Origin: Cephalopachus bancanus
Taxonomy: Eukaryota; Chordata; Mammalia; Primates; Tarsiidae
Assembly: GCA_027257055.1 (NCBI GenBank)
Contig: JAPVLO010000626.1
Span: 372,001-436,000, forward strand
Direction of reading: 5' to 3'
DNA length: 64,000 bases
Shown: positions 11,875-22,920 of the stretch, in pieces
How the letters are laid out: each line of letters begins with the position of its first letter
How positions within the stretch are numbered: position 1 is the first letter of the stretch
Notes under the pieces: generated by a model
Seen by the model: the letters and a program-made list of their open reading frames with translations, nothing else
The model's database searches: none
What the model was told of the DNA's origin: nothing
Made by a program: the position numbers and the translations under genes

Positions 11875-12440
11875 TGAGGAGAAACCCCCCAAAAAACAGA
11901 GTTAATTTTTGGAGGGCAGGCCCTTTGTAGTACAGGCTTTCCCTGCTAGATAAGTGTTCTAGGAACCCATCAGCATCAGTGGAACAGCTAGCATTGTTGT
12001 GAGAGATTTCATTCGACTTCAGAGAATTTTTTTTGGAGATTCTTCCAACTCATTTGCCCATTCCATGATGAGCAATTTACAAGGGCACCTGCCCACACTC
12101 TGCTGAGTGTTCTGCAGTTGTTGTTTTTAACCAAAAAACGGCATGACTCCTGTGCCCCATACTCCCTACTCAGTCAGTCTCGCCCTAAGCAACTTTTTCT
12201 TGTTTCCCCAGATGAAAAAAGTTATCAAAAGGAAATGTTTTGCCAATGTGGAAGAGGTGAAACAAAAAACAGCAGAAGCACTAAAAGATATCAAAACTGA
12301 TAAGTTCAAAAACTGTTTTGAGCAGTGGAAGAAGTATCTCAATTGTTGTATTGCATCCAAGAGTACTTTGAAGGTGATACAAGGTAACAATACACAATTT
12401 TTAATAAATAAATTTCGAAGTTTTTTGGGTCTCCCTAGCA
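11875..12440 (+). mobile_element. Mariner deletion derivative, copy 1
   Basis: About 566 bp lies between TA dinucleotides (11873-11874 and 12441-12442), the mariner target. The ends are inverted: 'tgaggagaaaccccccaaaa' on the left, against the complement of 'ttttttgggtctccctagca' on the right. The interior keeps only the C-terminal part of a Tc1/mariner transposase (about 12100-12440), including 'PQMKKVIKRKCFANVEEVKQ' and 'FKNCFEQWKKYLN'. The N-terminal DNA-binding domain and the first catalytic Asp are absent. It is inserted in L1 ORF2 and could only have moved with transposase supplied in trans. Confidence 0.88.
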
Positions 12441-12445
12441 TATGA
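12143..12445 (+). pseudogene. Mariner transposase C-terminal remnant (copy 1)
   Basis: An open frame of 100 codons covers the 'PYS...FF' block that carries the third catalytic residue of DD34D enzymes, then the C-terminal helical tail. At the third catalytic position the frame reads Asn (LSNFFLF). The catalytic core is incomplete and there is no start with an upstream domain, so the product would be inactive. Confidence 0.8.
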
Positions 12446-12573
12446 CAAAATAGGCCTTAATACACACAAAAAAAATTACTAAGGATCAAGATAGACATGT
12501 TATAATGATTTTTTTAAAAAATCAATTCATCAGGAATATATAACAAGTATAAACAAATATGCACCTAACAACA
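12442..12573 (+). repeat. L1 ORF2 segment, donor of a local copy
   Basis: This stretch abuts the mariner right end and is ordinary L1 ORF2 sequence with private changes ('aaaataggccttaa', 'aaggatcaagatagacatg'). The same private text reappears at 13192-13366, so one is a copy of the other. Because this copy sits in its proper L1 context, it is the likely source. Confidence 0.8.
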
Positions 12574-13191
12574 GAGAACTAAAATACCTGAAGCAAAAAC
12601 TGATAGAAATAGATAATGTAACAATAAAAATCATACTACAATACCTCACTTTTGATAATTAATAGAACAACTAGTCAGAAGATTAATGCAAAACAAAGCA
12701 GAGAATAACATACATTAGAGAAAGGAAACCCTATTCAACAAATGGTGCTGGGAAAATTGAATAACTACATGCAGAAAAATGAAACTTGATTCCTATTTAT
12801 CTCTCCAAATATACAAAAATTAATTCAAGATGAATTAAAGATAAATGTCAGACCTGAAACCATAAAAATCCTAGAAGGAAATCTAGGAAAAACTCTTCTG
12901 GACATTGGCCTAGGCAAAGAATTTATGACTAAAACTCCAAAAGCAAATGCAACAAAAACAAAAATAAATAAGTGAGACTTAATTAAACTAAAAAGCTTCT
13001 GCACAGCAAAAGAAGTAATCAACAGAGCAAATAGGTAACCTACGGAATGTGAAAAGATATGCATAAACTCTAAATCTGACAAAGGACTAATATCCGGAAT
13101 CTACAAAGAACTCAAACAAATCAGCAAGAAAAATAGCAAATAATCCCTTTAAAAAGTGGACAAATAACATGAACAGACATCTCTTAAAAGA

Positions 13192-13209
13192 AGATGAGAA
13201 AATAGGCCT

Positions 13210-13268
<59 letters not shown>

Positions 13269-13366
13269 TTATTAAGGATCAAGATAGACATGTTATAATG
13301 ATTTTTTAAAAATAAATCCATCAGGAATATATAACAAGTATAAACAAATATGCACCTAACAACAAA
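13192..13366 (+). repeat. Displaced copy of L1 segment with CA expansion
   Basis: Repeats 12442-12573 nearly word for word, but lies inside late L1 ORF2 between 'cttaaaagaag' and 'aaaggccaacaaac', where L1 normally continues without it. The donor's short 'acacacaaaaaaaatta' has become about 27 CA units here (13212-13266). There is no poly(A) or target duplication, so this was not an L1-type insertion. Confidence 0.8.
13212..13266. repeat. (CA)n microsatellite
   Basis: About 27 uninterrupted CA units inside the displaced L1 segment. The homologous donor site at about 12461 holds only three or four units, so this microsatellite grew after the copying event. Confidence 0.97.
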
Positions 13367-13862
13367 AGGCCAACAAACATATGAAAAAATTTTCAACATC
13401 ACTCATAATCAGGGAAATGCAAATTAAAACCACAATGAGACACTACCTTACACCAGTCAGAATAGCCATTATTAAAAAAATCAAAAAACAATAGACGCTG
13501 GTGTGTTGGATATGGAGAAAACAGAACACTTATACACTGTTGGTGGGAGTGTAAATTAGTACAACCTTTATGGAAAGCACCATTTGATCCTGCCATTCCA
13601 CTACTAGGTATCTACCCAAAGAAACAGAGGTCATTATATGAAAAAAAATCCACAAACTCTTTTGCATATTCATCGCAGCACAATTCACAATTGCAAAGAT
13701 GTGGAATCAACCTAAATGCCCATCAACCGACCAGTGGATAGTGAAAATAAGAAAAGGGACAACTCTAGGGTCCATTCATTCATTCATTTAGTCATTTAGT
13801 CATTCAATATGTGTATATTGCATGTCCACTAGTGTCAGGCATACTGTTCTAGAATGACTCTC

Positions 13863-14160
13863 AGGCTTAGGTTGGGTTCCTCGGAAGCAGACCCCTGAGT
13901 TGAGTATTCATGTGCAAGAGATTTAATAAGAAATTTCCTTCTAGGCCAGGAAGGGAGGAGGGGAAGCAGGACAGAAACTGAGAAGAAGCCAAACAATGAG
14001 GTGGTTTCAGGCAAAGTCTCTCAAAGAGTAACTGCGTTCCGACCCCGCAGGAGAACTCTGGAGTGTAAGTTGCACTGCAAAGTTGTCCAGACCTAAGACA
14101 AGGGATCAGGACTTCGATCCTTCCAGATGGAACCCCCACAGACTAAGCTTTATAAATGTG
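13863..14160 (-). mobile_element. Probable ERVL-type LTR remnant
   Basis: On the minus strand the right-hand end reads '...cttgcacatgaatactcaactcaggggtctgcttccgaggaacccaacctaag'. This resembles the U5 end of LTR16/LTR33-type ERVL LTRs, with 'ttattaaatctcttgc' as poly(A)-site context. The remaining part is too diverged for me to place. Confidence 0.45.
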
Positions 14161-14327
14161 TCTCACTTTTAACATATGTGCCTTCCTTTCTTTAATCTAG
14201 TGAGTGACAATTCTATCTTGTTGAATGATTTCCTCTCATCTCTCTCTCCAAACTTCTTCCTGTTAATCCTCACTATCACTTTTTAAAGTTTTCTTCTCTA
14301 CCTCCTTCACTTTGTTTAGGCATACCC

Positions 14328-14425
14328 ACTCATTCATTCAACAAACATTGATGGAAAACTTGCTATGTGCCAGTCACTGATTTAGGAGCTGAAGGTAGGA
14401 GAAAAGGCAAAGATAAATAAGGCCC
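14328..14425 (-). repeat. L2 3' end
   Basis: 'cattcattcaacaaacattgatgg', then 'cttgctatgtgccagtcactg', is the reverse complement of the L2 terminus. L2 is an extinct mammalian LINE, and this is a short tail fragment. Confidence 0.75.
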
Positions 14426-14499
14426 AAACCCTTATCCAGCTCCAGCTTCTGAAGGCACTATGATATTATAAATACCTATTACTTTGTAATCAAATAGTG

Positions 14500-14700
14500 C
14501 CCCTTTTTTACCGACAATCTTGGACCAAGTCACATAACCTCTTAAACCTCAGTTTTCTTAACCTGTAAAATAAGGATATTAATTTGTCCCAATAATATCT
14601 ATCTCCAAAGGCTTGCATAGAGATCAAACAATGTATGTAAAATACCTAGCACAATGTCTAGTACATGAAAAATACCCAGAAAGAAGTTTTGTTAATTGTT
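14500..14700 (+). repeat. MIR SINE
   Basis: MIR landmarks in order: 'ggaccaagtcacataacctctta', 'cctcagttttcttaacctgtaaaataagg', 'gatcaaacaatgtatgtaaaatacctagcacaatg'. It is diverged and lacks its 5' promoter part. Confidence 0.8.
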
Positions 14701-14784
14701 GGGAGTTTTGGAAAAGGGAGGGAAATGAACTCTTTGCTCTCTTTCAAATAGTTGCATAGAAACAGCTACAATACAATGAAAAGG

Positions 14785-15295
14785 TTAATCAGACTTGGAA
14801 GCCCCAGGTTTGTGTTCAGCTCCAGTGCTTACTAGTGTCCTTGGACATATAAACTCTGCTTTCCTCATTGAAGTAGATTTGTACTGATGGTTGGAGGCTT
14901 CTGAGCATCTAATCACCTTTCTCATGGGGAAGGAGGTCCTACTGTGTGAACCTTGGGGGAAGAAATTACAAAATCCACAAAGCCCAGTTCTTATAGCACA
15001 TGACGCAGCTCAGCCAACAGAAGTCTCTTCTAGGACTGAACCAGCAATTGTGGACTCTGGTACAAAGGAACCTACTATCTGGTGGGAGCAGTGAGCACAA
15101 CATCCAATGCTCCTGGCAATGGTACCAGCAGAGATAGTGCAAGCTTCACTATCTAAAAAAAATGCTCAGGATAAATTCTCTTCTGAAAATTAGGATAATA
15201 CCTATTTGTAGGGTTGAAGGGAAAATTATGCCCCAAAAATATTGATCACAGGGCCTGGAGCATGATAGATGCTCGATAATGTTTCTTGAGTATGT
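14785..15295 (+). repeat. MIR SINE split by about 300 bp
   Basis: The 5' half ('agacttggaagccccaggtttg', 'agtgcttactagtgtccttggac') ends near 14876. The 3' half ('gaaaattaggataatacctatttgtaggg', 'cagggcctggagcatgatagatgctcgataatg') resumes near 15183. The intervening 300 bp has no tail, LTR ends or target duplication that I can see. It may be an old decayed insertion. Confidence 0.6.
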
Positions 15296-15904
15296 TTAGA
15301 AGGCCTTCCCAAGTTGTTGAAAAAAGGCTGAGAGTTTCTGGGTTGGCTCCCACCTAAACATAGAATTCCCAAGAATTATTTTTTCTAGCTCCCATCCCAC
15401 TTATGTATTTCTCCTTGCTCACCACTCCAGTTCAAAGTATACTTGGCTCTGATATTCAGAATAATTCAGCTCATTGTCTTCAGTATTTATAAGTTTTGTC
15501 TTGCTCTCTGGTTAAAAAGTAACGACCTTATCTGGTGCCTTCTGAAAGGTAAGATCAGGTTTTGAAAAGAGCTTCCTGCCCTCTAGTTTAAGGTCTAGGG
15601 GTAGGAGAGAAAATTCACAACCAGAGAAGTTATCTCCGCAGCTACGATGAAACAGACTGCTAAGTGCTAGATGTGATCTAAGTCGGCAAATCTTGTCACA
15701 AAAAAAGGAGTCTGGTGTGACAATACTCTCTGTGTACAGTCATTCGCTAGGATCTATTTCACAGCCCTCTTCCTTGATTCTACAAGGTTTTCTTTTGGAT
15801 AATGTCTTCCATTCTTTCCGTTTCAATCATCACTTTCAAGCTGGTGGCACTCTAAAGCTGCAATGCCACATTGTCAGCCACCTTCTGTGCTCCTCCATCT
15901 AGTT

Positions 15905-16245
15905 CCACCTACACCTCTAACTCAGCACATAAAACACTGAACTCATTGTCTCCTATCTGTCCCCATTCCTTTGTTCAAACTACTTTTCTATAAGTTTCTC
16001 ATCTTTGTTCAGAATGCCGCCATGCTTTCAGTAACCCAGGGTCCAACTCAATGTTATTGCTATCCCTTTCTCATTCTCCTAGAATCCATTCTTTGCATGG
16101 ATGTTCATATCCATTCTTCCTTCCCTTTCCATTCCAACCTTGGTTAAAGCCCACTGTTTTTTATGTCTCTATTACACCTGCTTCCCAGTTGGCCTTTATC
16201 ATCTCTTCCTTCTTGTCTATGTGCTCTCCTCCTTACAGACTGTAA
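15905..16245 (+). repeat. L2 LINE fragment
   Basis: The tone and order match the 3' part of L2: 'aaaacactgaactcattgtctcc', then pyrimidine-rich text and 'cctattacacctgcttccca'. It is decayed and has no reading frame. Confidence 0.55.
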
Positions 16246-16426
16246 ATGACTGAATGTTGCCTATTTGAGCCAATAAACATTTATTGCAAAACTAATTGTG
16301 CATAACACTACTCTAGGTGTTCTCTGTGATTCAATAATTGAAAAGGGTAGTCCTTAATTGGAGAGAAAAAAAGATTGTCTTTCAATTAAAGTTATTAGTG
16401 TATTTAACAACTACCTTGAGAGAAGT

Positions 16427-16446
16427 ACACACACACACACACACAC

Positions 16447-16495
<49 letters not shown>

Positions 16496-16513
16496 CACAC
16501 ATGCATGCACACA
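16427..16513. repeat. Compound (AC)n(AG)n microsatellite
   Basis: About 10 AC units run directly into about 22 AG units, then a short 'atgcacacacatgcatgcac' tract. The purine-only AG part can form triplex DNA. Confidence 0.97.
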
Positions 16514-18578
16514 AAAAAATACAAAACCCTATCAAAGTTTACAGAGAGGGATAAATGGATTTGGTTAAATTTTAAAACCAAACTTCAAGACTTCACCATT
16601 TGTACAAGACCTTTAAGGACAATGAGGATTTTGACAGGGAGATTGAATAAAAGGGCATTAAGGGAAAGGGGATCATATTAGGAAAGATCTTGGAGTGGGG
16701 GCAGAGAAGAATTTCAAAAAACTACAAAGAGAAAAAAAGAGGACCGTCTGAGAGATGAACTAGGGAAAGTTGGTAGGGTCCATATAATAGTGGACTTTGA
16801 ATGACAAATTGTAAAGTCTATACTGCATTTCCTCTACACTGTCTAATAGGTTTGGGCCATTTTTCTTGTTTTTAAGGTTATTAAAGTTTTTTGATAATGG
16901 AAGTAACACAGCAAGTACTGTTAGTCTAGTGGTGCTCAAGACCAAAAACTAAACAGAACAACTAAAAATTATTTAGGAGTTTCGCAAAGGAATGCAGAGT
17001 AAACGTGGAGTAGAAAAGTTCTTGTTTCTTTTATTGAAGAACTTTAGCAGGAACACCTAGTACAATGGTTACAGAGAATAAGCACACATCAAATATTAGA
17101 TGAACAAGAGGATGGAGGAATGGGTGGCTGAAAGAATTGATGAGAAAGGGACACTGTCAAAGCATTTTTCCACTGAATAATTTAGTTTAGGGGGGCTGGA
17201 TATTAGTTCTGCTACTTCATATCTTGAAGACTACAAATATAGCCTTTTTGTATATTCATTTTAACATTCATTTCAACCTAACAATTGAATATTAAGCAAA
17301 GTTCTAGGGATCTTGCCTATTGTGAAAATGAGTAGGTCCTGTGAGCCTGCCAAGTCTGAATAGATTCAGGGTACAGTAAAGTGAACGTTGAAAAGACAGC
17401 TAACAGATGTAATGTCTACGTCTTCAGAACAAGAAAGACTGAGAAACTCTGAGAGGAGTAAAGAGGCATTTCCAGTGGAAGGAAATGGTGACTACAGCAA
17501 AGATTGACCAGCATAGACAGTTTGGGTGGATGCCTAGAGGCAATGCTACAGAATATTTAAAACCATAAAACTCACAAAAATCTGGTAAATTGAGTTGCTA
17601 GACATGAAGGTTACCAAGTGTCAACAGCTAGATTAGCTTTCTGACACTGGAAACCTCGGGTTGATAAGTTCAAAGGGATCTTTTATGAAGTCCTCATATG
17701 ATTTTCTCCTTCTTTATTGCACTACTCTCCTCATCGTCTTTTGTATTCTGCATATGGCCTCTTGCTTCAAGTTTGCTTTTTCTTTTACTCTGATGAGTCT
17801 TTGTACGATCAGAAAGTGCCCTAAATTTTGCTTTATAAAGAAGGCTTCTGACTTATAGCAGGTAGGCACTGTACCCTAGGAAATTACTTCATGGCAATGT
17901 TCTCAACTAGTAGTTATGTACAGTGGAATGTGCATAACCTGCTGTCCCCATAGGTGCTAATTGTAGCATGTCAATGAAAGGACCTGGTTCCTTGGGCCAG
18001 CAGTCTGAGCCTCCTGCTGATGCCAAGTGCTGTAATGTTAAACAGAGATGTAATTTTTGACACCGGCAGTTTAGAATTTGGTGGCTGCCCTCACTCAAGG
18101 GTTGAGAAAGGCATAAAATAAGAAAAATAGGCTGAATTTATTTAAAATGGGTACCACCCATGAGAGGAAGAATGGTGAGGTAGATAGAGCGCCAGATGGG
18201 AACAGAGGATGAATCAAAGATTCTGTGTTTGAAAAACAGCAAGTGGTCCATTTTAGTTACAATATTTTTTAAAGGTAGGGAAGTATTGGAGGATGCAGCC
18301 AAAAGATCAGGATGAGATTGTGTTATTTGGATGCTTGAGTACCGGTGTGAGGAGTTGGTATTTAATTTGGCAAACTATAGAGAGACATAGATTTTTTTTA
18401 GCAATTAACTGATATGATTAGAGCTGCTTAATTCATTATCAATGTGGAGGCTACGTTTAATTAAGGATTAGAGGAGACCAGAACACAAATTAGGAGAGCG
18501 TAATAGAGACAGCTAGTTGACCAATAAAAATACACCCTTCTGTGGTATAGAGTTGGTTCTTGAGGGTAGCTATCCAGA
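16514..18578. other. No gene seen; low-copy DNA
   Basis: There is no recognised repeat and no exon that I can support. Several blocks such as 'gaggaatgggtggctgaaagaattgatg' look like very old decayed repeats, but I cannot name them. Confidence 0.45.
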
Positions 18579-18689
18579 CAGTGGTTACGTGTTTGATCCT
18601 CTAAGCTTTCTCTTGACATTATTTTTCAGACCCTTGACACCAAAATAACAATGAAACCACAAGATAGAAACATAGGCCTTGTTCATACT
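18579..18689. repeat. 111-bp direct repeat, left copy
   Basis: Matches 19226-19336 at all but about 9 of 111 positions, mostly transitions. The copies enclose an MST LTR. It is not a recognised transposable element. Confidence 0.9.
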
Positions 18690-18792
18690 TTATCAGCCCC
18701 TATCACATCCTGCATCTAGTTGGGATCATGTGATTAATTCTTGCCAATGAAATTCAATGGAACTAATGCTCATCGATTCCAGATAAAGGTGG

Positions 18793-19227
18793 TGCTATAG
18801 TTTGACTCCTCCAAATGTCATGTTGAAGTGTGATTCACAATGTTGCAGGTGGGACCTAGTAGGGGTGTTTGGATCATGAGGACAGAAACCTTATAAATGG
18901 CTTGGGGCTGTCCTTGAGGTAATGAATGAGTTCTCCCTCTGTTAGTTCTTGTGAGATCTTGTTATTAAAAAGAGGCTGGCAACTTCCCCATCCCACCCCA
19001 CCCCTGGTACCACCTTGTCTTTGCTCTTGCTATATGATCTCTGCATACAGATCCTTTTACCCTTCTGCCATGAGTGAAAGCAGCTCAAGGCTCTCACCAG
19101 AAGCAGGTGCTGGCACCATGCTTCTTGTACAGCGTGCAGAACTATGAGCCAAATAAACTATCTTCCTTACCTATAAATTACCCAGCCTCAGGTATTTCTT
19201 TATAGCAATGCAAATGGACTAAATCCA
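18793..19227 (+). mobile_element. MST-like solo LTR (ERVL-MaLR)
   Basis: Starts TGCTATAGTTTGACTCC and has the full run of MST landmarks: 'catgttgaagtgtgattc', 'ggtgtttggatcatga', 'gtaatgaatgagttctccct', 'catgcttcttgtacagc', 'agccaaataaac' and 'ttacccagcctcaggtatttc'. About 435 bp, full length. It appears younger than the MLT1 copies. Its right end coincides with the start of the second 111-bp direct repeat. Confidence 0.9.
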
Positions 19228-19336
19228 GTGGTTATGTGTTTGATCCTCTATGCTTCCTCTTGACACTATTTTTCAGCCCCTTGACACCAAAATAGCAATG
19301 AAACCACAAGACAGAAACATAGATCTTGTTCATACT
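19226..19336. repeat. 111-bp direct repeat, right copy
   Basis: Second copy of 18579-18689, beginning at the very edge of the MST LTR. About 8% divergence between copies implies an old event. Confidence 0.9.
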
Positions 19337-19429
19337 CTGGGAAATTTTGAAGGTGGAAGGACACGTTCAGAGAGGGACACTTGGTTTAGTTACAATACGA
19401 GGTTCAAAAACCATAAGTCATAGGTTTTG

Positions 19430-19724
19430 GGGTTTTTTTTTGAGTCGGAGTCTCACTCTGTCACCCAGGCTGGAGTGCAGTGGCATGCTCACAAACACTG
19501 CAGCTTCGGCCTGCTGGGCTCAGGAGATCCTTCCGCCCCAACCTTCCAAGTAGCTGGAACTACAGGCATGTGCCACCACGACCAGCTAATTTTCCTTGAT
19601 TTATTGTAGAGATGAGATCTCACCAAGTTGCCCAGGCTGGTCTTGAGTCCGTGGGCTCAAGCAATCCCCTCATCTCAGCCTCCCAAAGTGCTGGGATTAT
19701 AGGCATGAGCCACCACGCCCAGCC
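19430..19724 (-). mobile_element. Alu, older copy
   Basis: Reverse-oriented dimeric Alu with a T-rich start (about 19430-19440) and the end 'caccacgcccagcc'. Read on minus, the B-box zone is 'cacggactcaagaccag', between AluJ and the young local type. I see no clear target duplication. Confidence 0.93.
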
Positions 19725-20545
19725 ATCATCGATTTTACTTTCAGGGAAGCTGGTTTGTTTGCACAGAAAAAAACTGAGAACTACACTATTGACATTCCTA
19801 TCTTTCTCTGTCCCAGGTCTTCCCATCTCCTACCTTAACATCTTGTCCCAGGGGAGACCTGATGAGGTAGTGTGCCTCAGTCATTAAAACCCTTATAGGA
19901 TTTAGAGAGGAGCTGATTTTTTTACTCATTTGTGCTATAAGGAGTCAACTGGCTTAAGGGCATTGAAATCTTCTTTATATTACCAAATATCTTCTTTATA
20001 TTACCTGTAGTTCAAACAGCTGGAAACTCATGTACTGTATCACAATGGTAATGCAGTAACTTTCATAGGCTAAACTTCAGTGTGCCTGCCTTAGCTTCTG
20101 AGGAGTACACATGGCCTGTGGCTTCACAGAAGAGATGAGCCAAGGTGGCCATGTACTATATCATTTATTGGTAGAATAAGTTGGTCAGAACCAGGCAGAA
20201 GACCCAAGACTAGTCAGTACCCTGGAAACTCCCAGCCTTCAAACCAAAATTTCCTGAGAAAATCAGAGTGCCTCACTTCATTAAGTGACCTGGAAACCTG
20301 AGTGTCTGATAGGATTATGAGAAGCAGAAGCCAGTAGGAAGACAAAAGCAGACCAAGACCAAGTCAGGACAGATCCTCGTGTGAAGCAAGTATGATGCAC
20401 AGAGTGAACAGAACTGAGAGAGAAAGGGAGACTGGTTTCAAGAACCTCATCAATTGCTGATGTCTTTTTAACCTTTACTTCTAACGTATGGACATCCAAA
20501 CAATAAATTCCCCTTTTTCCTGAGGTATCTCAAGGGAGTGAGTTT
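19725..20545. other. No gene seen; low-copy DNA
   Basis: No exon or element can be supported. A 20-bp tandem copy ('tatcttctttatattacc' twice) lies near 19965-20007. Confidence 0.45.
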
Positions 20546-20559
20546 GAAAGGTAAGCTGA

Positions 20560-20857
20560 GCCGGGCTCGGTGGCACAGCCTGTAATCCCACACCTTGGGA
20601 GGCTGAGGTGAGTGGATTGCTTGAGCCCGCAGGTTCGAGACCCACCTGTGCAACTTGACGAGACCTCATCTCTACAATAAATCAAAAATTAGCCGGGTGT
20701 GGTAGCGCACACCTGTAGTTCCAGCTACTGGGAAGGCTGAGGCGGAAAGATTGCCGGAGCCCAGCAGGTTGGGGCTGCAGTGGCCGGGAGCGGCCACTGT
20801 ACTCCAGTCTGGGCGACAGAGTGAGACTCCAACTCAAAAAAAAAAAAAAGAAAGAAA
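20560..20857 (+). mobile_element. Alu, young local subfamily
   Basis: Left arm GCCGGGCTCGGTGGCACAGCC, right arm with the hairpin 'gtggccgggagcggccac' near the 3' end? here 'cagtggccgggagcggccactg', and an A-rich tail with aaag repeats. The target duplication is 14 bp with one mismatch: gaaaggtaagctga (20546-20559) and gaaaggtaaactga (20858-20871). Confidence 0.96.
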
Positions 20858-20939
20858 GAAAGGTAAACTGACACATTTAAACAAGCTTACACAAAGGCTC
20901 CCATAAGCTTATATCACCAACAGTGATGTTACTCTAAAT

Positions 20940-21350
20940 GCTCTCCCAATTTTTATCAGTATACAGCAGTATATTTTTTCTTACTTAGTTGACCTGTGCA
21001 TATACCTCTTATACTTTGCCTTTTTTCACTTACCCTTATTTTGTGTGCATATTTCCAAGTAACAGCATATTCACAACATTTTTTTATCCATGTATCACAC
21101 TCAAATTCATATGTCTAGTTTGAGGCATTTAGGTCATTTTCTATAACTCACTGTTATGAATAAACAGTGCTATAAATATCTTTAGACAATTTTTTTTTAG
21201 TTTCACTAGGATTCTGTCCCAGTGGAGGAATAATCAGGTTAAAATATAGTATTTTATTCTTATTATCTAGTGGCAACTTGTTCTTTAGAAATATGTGTAT
21301 CTTATTGAAAATGCAAATAACCCAAAATGTATTAAATTTTTGCATTTTAA
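20940..21350 (-). mobile_element. Possible old L1M segment, antisense
   Basis: 'gttatgaataaacagtgctataaatatc' and the surrounding text recall old L1 3' sequence in reverse. It lies head-to-head with the sense L1M tail that follows. Weak similarity only. Confidence 0.35.
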
Positions 21351-21360
21351 AATGATGGGG

Positions 21361-21840
21361 TCACCTATAAATTTATCTTGAAGAAATAATCAAAGATACA
21401 CACAATGATTTATATAAATAAGTGGTCATCATAATACTGTTTATAAGACTGAAAGTATAAAAACCAAAATATTCAGACCACTTGGGAATGCCTAAATAAA
21501 TTGTAATGCATCTATAATTATATATGTGTACTTTTTATTGTCACAAAAATTATATTTTCCAAGAATGTTGAATGGCCTAAGAAATGCTTATGCTATAAAG
21601 ACAAGTGAAAAACACACGCTTAAACACTATATGCAATATACTTCCGATTGTGTAAGCAGAAAAAATGTGTTCATCTGCAAATATATGCATACAAAAGACT
21701 GTAAACAAATACACTACCATGTGAATAGTGGTTATCTCTCAGTACAATGATTTAATTAGTATGTATGCATATTATAATCAGTAATAAATGTTATTTCAAC
21801 AAGTAAATTGTCAAAATAGTAGAATTCTGGACACAAAATG
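21361..21840 (+). mobile_element. Old L1M 3' end, sense
   Basis: The order of 'gaagaaataatcaaagatacac', 'atactgtttataagactgaaag', 'cctaaataaattgtaatgcat', 'gctataaagacaagtgaaaaac' and 'gaatagtggttatctctcag' matches the 3' region of old L1M elements. It is decayed and has no reading frame. Confidence 0.65.
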
Positions 21841-22369
21841 ATACAAAGCAATACTGAAGTTAAGATATTAAATAGGCTATTGGTCAGTCAGACATGAGTG
21901 TGAACTTTCCTTCTGACTTGAAAGTAAGTGCATGTTGGAGCTGTAATTGGAGTGAGATGCTAAGAAGATCCAGGATGAAGAAGAACATTTTAGAGCTTGA
22001 GGAGGAAAGGTCTCATGGGAAAGCCCCAGTCAAAAATATCTTTGGTCAATAAACTCAAACAACAAATGTTTATATTCAAAAGTTTGACCTTGGTCATTTA
22101 CCATTGTAATACAGTCAAGAATATATCTGATCTTTGTCCCTGTTCTTGGCACAGAGTTTCAAAATCCTTGTAATTCCCTGATAGAAGTGTCTTTTGTTAT
22201 TTATAACAAGCACCTCTCCCTCATGCCTGAGTTTTATACTAATGAGGTAAATTATAATATCTTCCTAAATAGCTTCAGGATGGGAGCTGGTTGTCAAAAG
22301 AACAACCTCAAGATAGGAGAGGAGAACTGAAGATTTGGTTCAATCATAATCATGTGACCAATGATTTAA

Positions 22370-22503
22370 TCAATCATGCTATGTAATGACACCTCAATAA
22401 AAACCCTGGACCTTGAGGCTTAATAGAGATTCCAATTGGTGAATACATTGATGTTCTTGGAAGATGGTATGTCCTGATTTTTTTAGGAGAGGAAATAGAA
22501 GCA

Positions 22504-22549
<46 letters not shown>

Positions 22550-22920
22550 ATACACTCACATTCTCCACTCAGACCTTGCCCTCTTCATCTCTTATATTTG
22601 GCTGTTCCCGGGTTGTATTCTTTATAATAAAACTATAATCATAATATAATGCTTTCAATGAGCTCTAAGTCATTCTAATGAATTATTGAACCTGAAAAAG
22701 TGAGTGGTCATGGGAATCCCCAAATTTGTAGCTAGCTGGGCAGAGGTATAGGTAAGCTGGAGACACCCAGGACTCGTGGCTGACATCTGAAGTAGAGGAA
22801 GACTTGTGGAACAGAAACCCTTAATCTGTGCAGTCTGCATTAACTCTTAGTAGCTAAAGCCAGAATTGAATTGTAGGACACCCAGTTGGTGTGAGATAAT
22901 TGCTGTCAGAACAAAACCAT
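22370..22920 (+). mobile_element. LTR-type repeat, family not named
   Basis: 'caataaaaaccctggacc', 'ttataataaaactataatc', 'gaattattgaacctgaaaaag', 'ggaatccccaaatttgtagc' and 'aattgtaggacacccagttgg' occur in this order in a widely dispersed mammalian LTR-like repeat that I recognise but cannot name. A CA microsatellite sits inside. Confidence 0.45.
22507..22560. repeat. (CA)n microsatellite
   Basis: About 19 CA units, then an imperfect 'catacacatacactcaca' end. It lies inside the LTR-type repeat. Confidence 0.97.

Larger units (their letters stand above)
8930..12714 (+). mobile_element. Old L1M, sense, 5' part to ORF2 start, broken
   Basis: The ORF1 zone is recognisable at about 10320-10990: a coiled-coil segment, then text matching 'gggacaccattaag', 'gaagaaatgatggctgaaaa', 'aagccatagacaaggagaaaatcttg' and 'tctcatcagaaacaatgga'. 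From about 11560 the inter-ORF and ORF2 amino-terminal zone follows ('agatataaatctaactatatc', 'agctggagtggctctac', 'tatgcacctaacaac'). Stops and indels throughout make it dead. A mariner copy splits it at 11875-12440. The 5' edge is a guess, because the 8.9-10.3 kb part only loosely resembles L1 5' sequence. Confidence 0.65.
12715..13742 (+). mobile_element. L1 ORF2 3' segment, sense, truncated
   Basis: The text jumps from early ORF2 to late ORF2 at about 12715 ('caacaaatggtgctgggaaaa', then 'aaaagcttctgcacagcaaaag', 'tcaaacaaatcagcaag', 'ccaacaaacatatgaaaaaa', 'tgttggtgggagtgtaaatta', 'gatgtggaatcaacctaaatg'). It stops at about 13742 before the 3' UTR. It is either an internally deleted part of the preceding L1 or a second L1. 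A copied segment interrupts it at about 13192-13366. Confidence 0.85.

Noticed and set aside
13206..22560. CA tracts giving poly-Cys/Val or His/Thr frames
   Set aside because: They are simple translations of microsatellites at 13212 and 22507.
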